Source: Gammaproteobacteria bacterium (GTDB taxonomy: Bacteria; Pseudomonadota; Gammaproteobacteria; Steroidobacterales; Woeseiaceae). From it: DNA of 59,143 bases. Shown in pieces: positions 56,387 through 59,143 of the stretch. Under the pieces are notes generated by a model. The model saw only the letters and a program-made list of their open reading frames with translations. It ran no database searches and was not told where the DNA came from. Numbering within the stretch: position 1 is the first letter of the stretch; each line of letters starts with the position of its first letter. The stretch lies in assembly GCA_029884165.1 (NCBI GenBank), contig JAOUIH010000013.1, positions 1 to 59,143 of the forward strand, given 5' to 3'. The translations under genes were made by a program, and so were the position numbers.

Positions 56387-56710
56387 GTGAGCAAGATTGC
56401 CCGACGCCAGTTTTTGCAGATCTCGGCGGTTGCAGCCGCAGGCGCCATGCTGCGCCCGGCGACCGAAGCGCGCGCGCAGGACATGCCGCAGCTTGCCGAA
56501 GACGACCCGATGGCGATGTCGATGAAGTACACGCACGATGCCAGTTCGGTTGATCCCGCCACCCGCGCGAATCCGGCACCCGAGCAGAATTGCTCGAACT
56601 GCGCGCTGGTACAGGGCGCCGACGGTGATGCCTGGCGTCCGTGCCAGATCTTCCCCGGCAAAGTCGTGAACGCAAACGGCTGGTGCGCCGTCTGGGCCCC
56701 GAAGGCCTGA
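56387..56710 (+). CDS. High-potential iron-sulfur protein (HiPIP), Tat-exported
   Basis: A 107-residue HiPIP, a periplasmic electron carrier with one 4Fe-4S cluster: ligands C69, C72, C86 and C100 in CSNCALVQ...RPCQIFPG...GWC. The leader has a twin-arginine pair (R6-R7, ARRQFLQ). The start is set at GTG 56387 because a GAAGGAG site stands 5 bases upstream; the ATG at 56366 would add 7 residues and lacks a site. It is followed by a strong terminator, so it is a single-gene unit. It may accept electrons from a bc1 complex or feed a cytochrome oxidase. Confidence 0.95.
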   Translation: MSKIARRQFLQISAVAAAGAMLRPATEARAQDMPQLAEDDPMAMSMKYTHDASSVDPATRANPAPEQNCSNCALVQGADGDAWRPCQIFPGKVVNANGWCAVWAPKA

Positions 56711-56763
56711 CGATGCCCTGATCGGTTCCGCCCCCGGCGGCTCCGATGTCCGTTACAACATGT

Positions 56764-56802
56764 GCCGGCGGCAGGGCGAACCTGCCGCCGGCCTGTTTTT
56801 TT
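56764..56802 (+). terminator. Rho-independent terminator of the HiPIP gene
   Basis: A perfect 12-base-pair stem (GCCGGCGGCAGG 56764-56775; CCTGCCGCCGGC 56781-56792; 5-base loop) is followed by a T-run at 56796-56802. Confidence 0.93.
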
Positions 56803-56905
56803 GAGCTTTCGCACGCCGGCAGGTTTCGATTGGCGCCGGCGCCGCAGCGCTCGGTTTGACCCGGTAAAGTGCAAGGATCTGTTTTTGCGGTCGTGGAGGC
56901 GAGAG

Positions 56906-57769
56906 ATGCCCGAACTGCGCATCAAGCACTTCTATCACAGGCCGACGGGGACCCTGTCCTACGTCGTCAGCGATCGCGAGAGCCGCAAGGCGGCGATCAT
57001 CGACCCGGTGCTCGGGTTCTCCGTGGTGTCCGGAAGAACGGACCGCGGACCGGCAGTGGAACTCCTCGACTACCTGAGGGAACAGAAGCTCGAACTCGAC
57101 TGGATACTCGAGACGCATGCGCATGCGGACCACCTGTCAGCCGCCCAATTCGTCAAGCGGGAAGCGGGCGGCAAGGTCGGCATCGGCGAGGGCATCCGCA
57201 AGGTGCAGGCGCACTTCCAGGGCGTATTCAACCTCAAGGCTCCGTTCCGGCCGGACGGCAGCCAGTTCGACCGCCTGTTCGCCGATGGCGATACGTTCAT
57301 GCTCGGCGGCATGGAGGGCCGGGTCCTGAATACACCGGGCCACACGAGCGACAGCATCACCTACCTGATTGGCGACGCCGCATTCGTCGGGGACAGCCTG
57401 TTCGTGCCGGACTTCGGCACGGCGCGCTGCGATTTTCCGGGCGGCGACGCGGAGCTGCTGTACGACTCGATCCAAAAATTGTTTGCGCTCCCGGCGGGCA
57501 CACGCCTGTTCATGTGTCACGACTATCCACCAGAGAGCCGCGGCCTGCGCTACGAGGTCACAGTCGAAGAGCAGCTGCAGACGAACATTCACGTCGGTGG
57601 CGGGAAGTCGAAGGCGGAGTTCGTCCGAATGCGCCAGGAACGGGATGCGACGCTGAACCTGCCCGCGCTGATCCTGCCGTCGATCCAGGTCAATATCCGG
57701 GCCGGCGAGCTGCCCGAGGCCGAGGACAACGGGGTGTCCTATCTGAAAATTCCGCTCGACCTCCTGTAG
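56906..57769 (+). CDS. Persulfide-dioxygenase-like MBL-fold protein (Blh/ETHE1-like)
   Basis: A 287-residue metallo-beta-lactamase-fold protein: motif ETHAHADHL (H71, H73, D75, H76), H146 in NTPGHTSDS, D163 in FVGDSLF and H205 in LFMCHDYPP. GTARCDFPGGDAELLYDSIQKLF and the long C-terminal part are like Blh/sulfur dioxygenases, which oxidise glutathione persulfide. A GGAGGCGAGAG site precedes the ATG. No rhodanese or BigR regulator is adjacent, so the sulfur role is by family only. Confidence 0.87.
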   Translation: MPELRIKHFYHRPTGTLSYVVSDRESRKAAIIDPVLGFSVVSGRTDRGPAVELLDYLREQKLELDWILETHAHADHLSAAQFVKREAGGKVGIGEGIRKVQAHFQGVFNLKAPFRPDGSQFDRLFADGDTFMLGGMEGRVLNTPGHTSDSITYLIGDAAFVGDSLFVPDFGTARCDFPGGDAELLYDSIQKLFALPAGTRLFMCHDYPPESRGLRYEVTVEEQLQTNIHVGGGKSKAEFVRMRQERDATLNLPALILPSIQVNIRAGELPEAEDNGVSYLKIPLDLL

Positions 57770-57831
57770 TTGTCCCGCCCCGGCAGTGCAGCGTGTAAAA
57801 TGAGCCGCGCAAAGAGACCCGGAGTACCCCC

Positions 57832-59016
57832 TTGTTCGAATCCCTCGACGCGTTGGCCGCCGACGCGATACTCAAACTGATTGCCGAGCACCAGCAGGAC
57901 ACGCGCGCGCACAAGGTAGACCTCGGCGTCGGCGTGTATCGCGACCAGCATGGTCGGACGCCCGTGCTCTCGTCCGTGAAGAAGGCGGAGCGTTACCTGG
58001 TCGAGCACCAGGATACGAAGGCGTACCTCGGTTCCGGCGGCGACCCTGTCTTCAATGACCAGATGCAGCGCATCACGTTCGGCGACGCATCCTCGGGTAA
58101 CGATCGAATTACGACCCTGCAGACGCCTGGCGGATCCGGTTCGCTGCGCATCGCCGCCGGGCTGTTGCTGCGCGCCAGGCCCGACTGCCGGGTCTGGATC
58201 AGTGACCCCTCGTGGAACAACCACGTGCCCCTGCTGGGCGGCGCCGGTCTCAGGCTGGAAAAGTACCCTTACTACGATGCAGCGACTCGTGGCCTGCGTT
58301 TCGACGACATGATGGCGAAACTCGCCACGGTGCCGGCGGGCGACGTCGTGCTGATGCACGCCTGCTGCCACAACCCGACGGGCCTCGACCCGAGTCCCGA
58401 GCAGTGGCGCCAGGTCGCGGATCTCGTCGTCGAGCGCAATCTCGTGCCGTTCGTCGATATCGCCTACCAGGGCTTCGCGACCGGGCTCGACGAGGACGCG
58501 CTGCCCGTGCGCCTGCTGGAAGACCGCGTCCCCGAAATGCTGGTGTCGAGTTCGTGCTCGAAGAATTTCGGGCTGTACCGCGACAGGGTGGGCGTCTTGT
58601 CGCTGCTTTCGGCCGACGCGAAGACCAATACAGCTGTGCGCAGCCAGGCTTACCAGATCGTGCGCACGATGTACTCGGTACCGCCGGATCACGGTTGTGC
58701 GGTCGTGAGCCACATATTGCGCGACAAGGCGCTGCGAGCCGAGTGGATCGGCGAACTGGCCGAAATGCGGGGACGCCTCAAAGCCATGCGCCGGCTGCTG
58801 GTCGACGCGTTGGGGCAGCACGCACCCGGCCATGACTTCTCGCACGTAATCGGCGCGAACGGTATGTTCTCGTTCCTCGGCGTCAGCCCGGAACAGGTGC
58901 AGCGGCTGAAGTCCGACTACGCGGTGTACATGGTCGATTCCGGCCGCATCAATGTCGCCGGCATAACGCCGGGCAACGTCGAGTATCTCGCGAAGTCGAT
59001 CGCCGCGGTCCTCTAA
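57832..59016 (+). CDS. Class I aspartate/aromatic aminotransferase
   Basis: A 394-residue PLP enzyme of the AspC/TyrB subgroup. PLP lysine is K244 in SSSCSKNFGLYRDRVG, with N181 in CCHNPTG and D209/Y212 in FVDIAYQGF. The opening DLGVGVYRDQHGRTPVLSSVKKAE and the end of the frame are standard. It starts at a TTG with GGAG nine bases upstream (family length requires this start). It would transfer amino groups between glutamate and aspartate or aromatic keto acids. A hairpin array begins 6 bases after its stop. Confidence 0.93.
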   Translation: MFESLDALAADAILKLIAEHQQDTRAHKVDLGVGVYRDQHGRTPVLSSVKKAERYLVEHQDTKAYLGSGGDPVFNDQMQRITFGDASSGNDRITTLQTPGGSGSLRIAAGLLLRARPDCRVWISDPSWNNHVPLLGGAGLRLEKYPYYDAATRGLRFDDMMAKLATVPAGDVVLMHACCHNPTGLDPSPEQWRQVADLVVERNLVPFVDIAYQGFATGLDEDALPVRLLEDRVPEMLVSSSCSKNFGLYRDRVGVLSLLSADAKTNTAVRSQAYQIVRTMYSVPPDHGCAVVSHILRDKALRAEWIGELAEMRGRLKAMRRLLVDALGQHAPGHDFSHVIGANGMFSFLGVSPEQVQRLKSDYAVYMVDSGRINVAGITPGNVEYLAKSIAAVL

Positions 59017-59022
59017 CAGGAT

Positions 59023-59143
59023 GTTGAAAAAGGTCGTCCAGACCTTTTTCAACGTCGCGAGTCCGGCGCATGTCCGGACTCGCTCCCGACGGTTCAAGCA
59101 CTTACGTGCTTGAACCGCGGGCGAGACATCCTTGTCTCGCGCC
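59023..59143 (+). repeat. Four tandem perfect hairpins, cut by the window end
   Basis: Hairpin 1: GTTGAAAAAGGTC/GACCTTTTTCAAC, 59023-59053, 13 bp, loop 5. Hairpin 2: GCGAGTCCGG/CCGGACTCGC, 59057-59083, 10 bp, loop 7. Hairpin 3: CGGTTCAAGCAC/GTGCTTGAACCG, 59090-59117, 12 bp, loop 4. Hairpin 4: GCGAGACA/TGTCTCGC, 59121-59140, 8 bp, loop 4. Spacers are 3-6 bases. Hairpin 1 has the A-run/T-run layout of a bidirectional terminator and shares its core with 6298-6340. The array may go on beyond the window. Confidence 0.8.

Overview
The window is a GC-rich chromosomal segment with 53 protein-coding genes called, plus one transposase remnant cut by the left edge. Genes are tightly packed, with many ATGA-type overlaps. 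It most likely comes from a gammaproteobacterium: it carries GreB, a HiPIP with a Tat signal, an NAD-linked FdsABG-type formate dehydrogenase, a MacAB-type exporter and the five-step (HutF) histidine pathway. The genus cannot be fixed from the sequence; heterotrophic lineages near Steroidobacterales, Woeseiales or Chromatiales are a guess. No rRNA, tRNA or CRISPR array was seen.

Left part (1-12.2 kb): the 3' end of an IS3-type transposase and an AT-richer membrane-protein gene look like foreign DNA. Then come YaiI and GreB, a PfkB-family (adenosine-type) kinase with a beta-lactamase-fold protein, and an overlapping trio (DUF4956 membrane protein, SdiA-regulated-like lipoprotein, alpha/beta-hydrolase-like protein lacking the usual nucleophile serine). 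Next is a divergent pair of secreted proteins: a CotH-like kinase, and a PPP-type phosphatase fused to a kinase-like domain. A gluconate-dehydrogenase-like operon (small Tat subunit, GMC flavoprotein, RidA-like lipoprotein) follows.

Purine catabolism (12.3-24 kb): one long co-oriented operon uraH-xdhA-xdhB-xdhC-puuD-uraD-alc-allA-guaD takes guanine, hypoxanthine or xanthine through urate, 5-hydroxyisourate and OHCU to allantoin, and then allantoate to ureidoglycolate and glyoxylate. The allantoinase step is not encoded here. Two paralogous, divergently transcribed phosphoribosyltransferases and a LOG-family nucleotide hydrolase follow.

Middle (24-38 kb): a Schlafen AlbA_2-domain protein, a DUF1232 protein, an APH-type kinase, a 7TM-PAS-GGDEF cyclase, a MacAB-type export system with a lipoprotein adaptor, a secreted thioredoxin-fold protein, an Npt-like transporter, a thiolase coupled to a nitroreductase, and a Bcr/CflA-type efflux protein.

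Histidine and formate block (38-56 kb): hutI is divergent from hutF-hutC-hutU-hutH-hutG, with a perfect palindrome between them that fits a HutC operator. A SYLF-domain protein, a small membrane protein with an unresolved 5' end, an amidase and a 65-residue protein follow. Then comes fdhD-fdsG-fdsB-fdsA on the minus strand. HutG releases formate, which this formate dehydrogenase could oxidise to give NADH; that link is inferred.

Right end (54.6-59.1 kb): a secreted gluzincin-like peptidase, a HiPIP with a strong terminator, a persulfide-dioxygenase-like metallohydrolase, and an aspartate/aromatic aminotransferase. The window ends in four tandem perfect hairpins. The first shares its TGTTGAAAAA/TTTTTCAACA core with a second element at 6.3 kb, so a dispersed palindromic family is likely.
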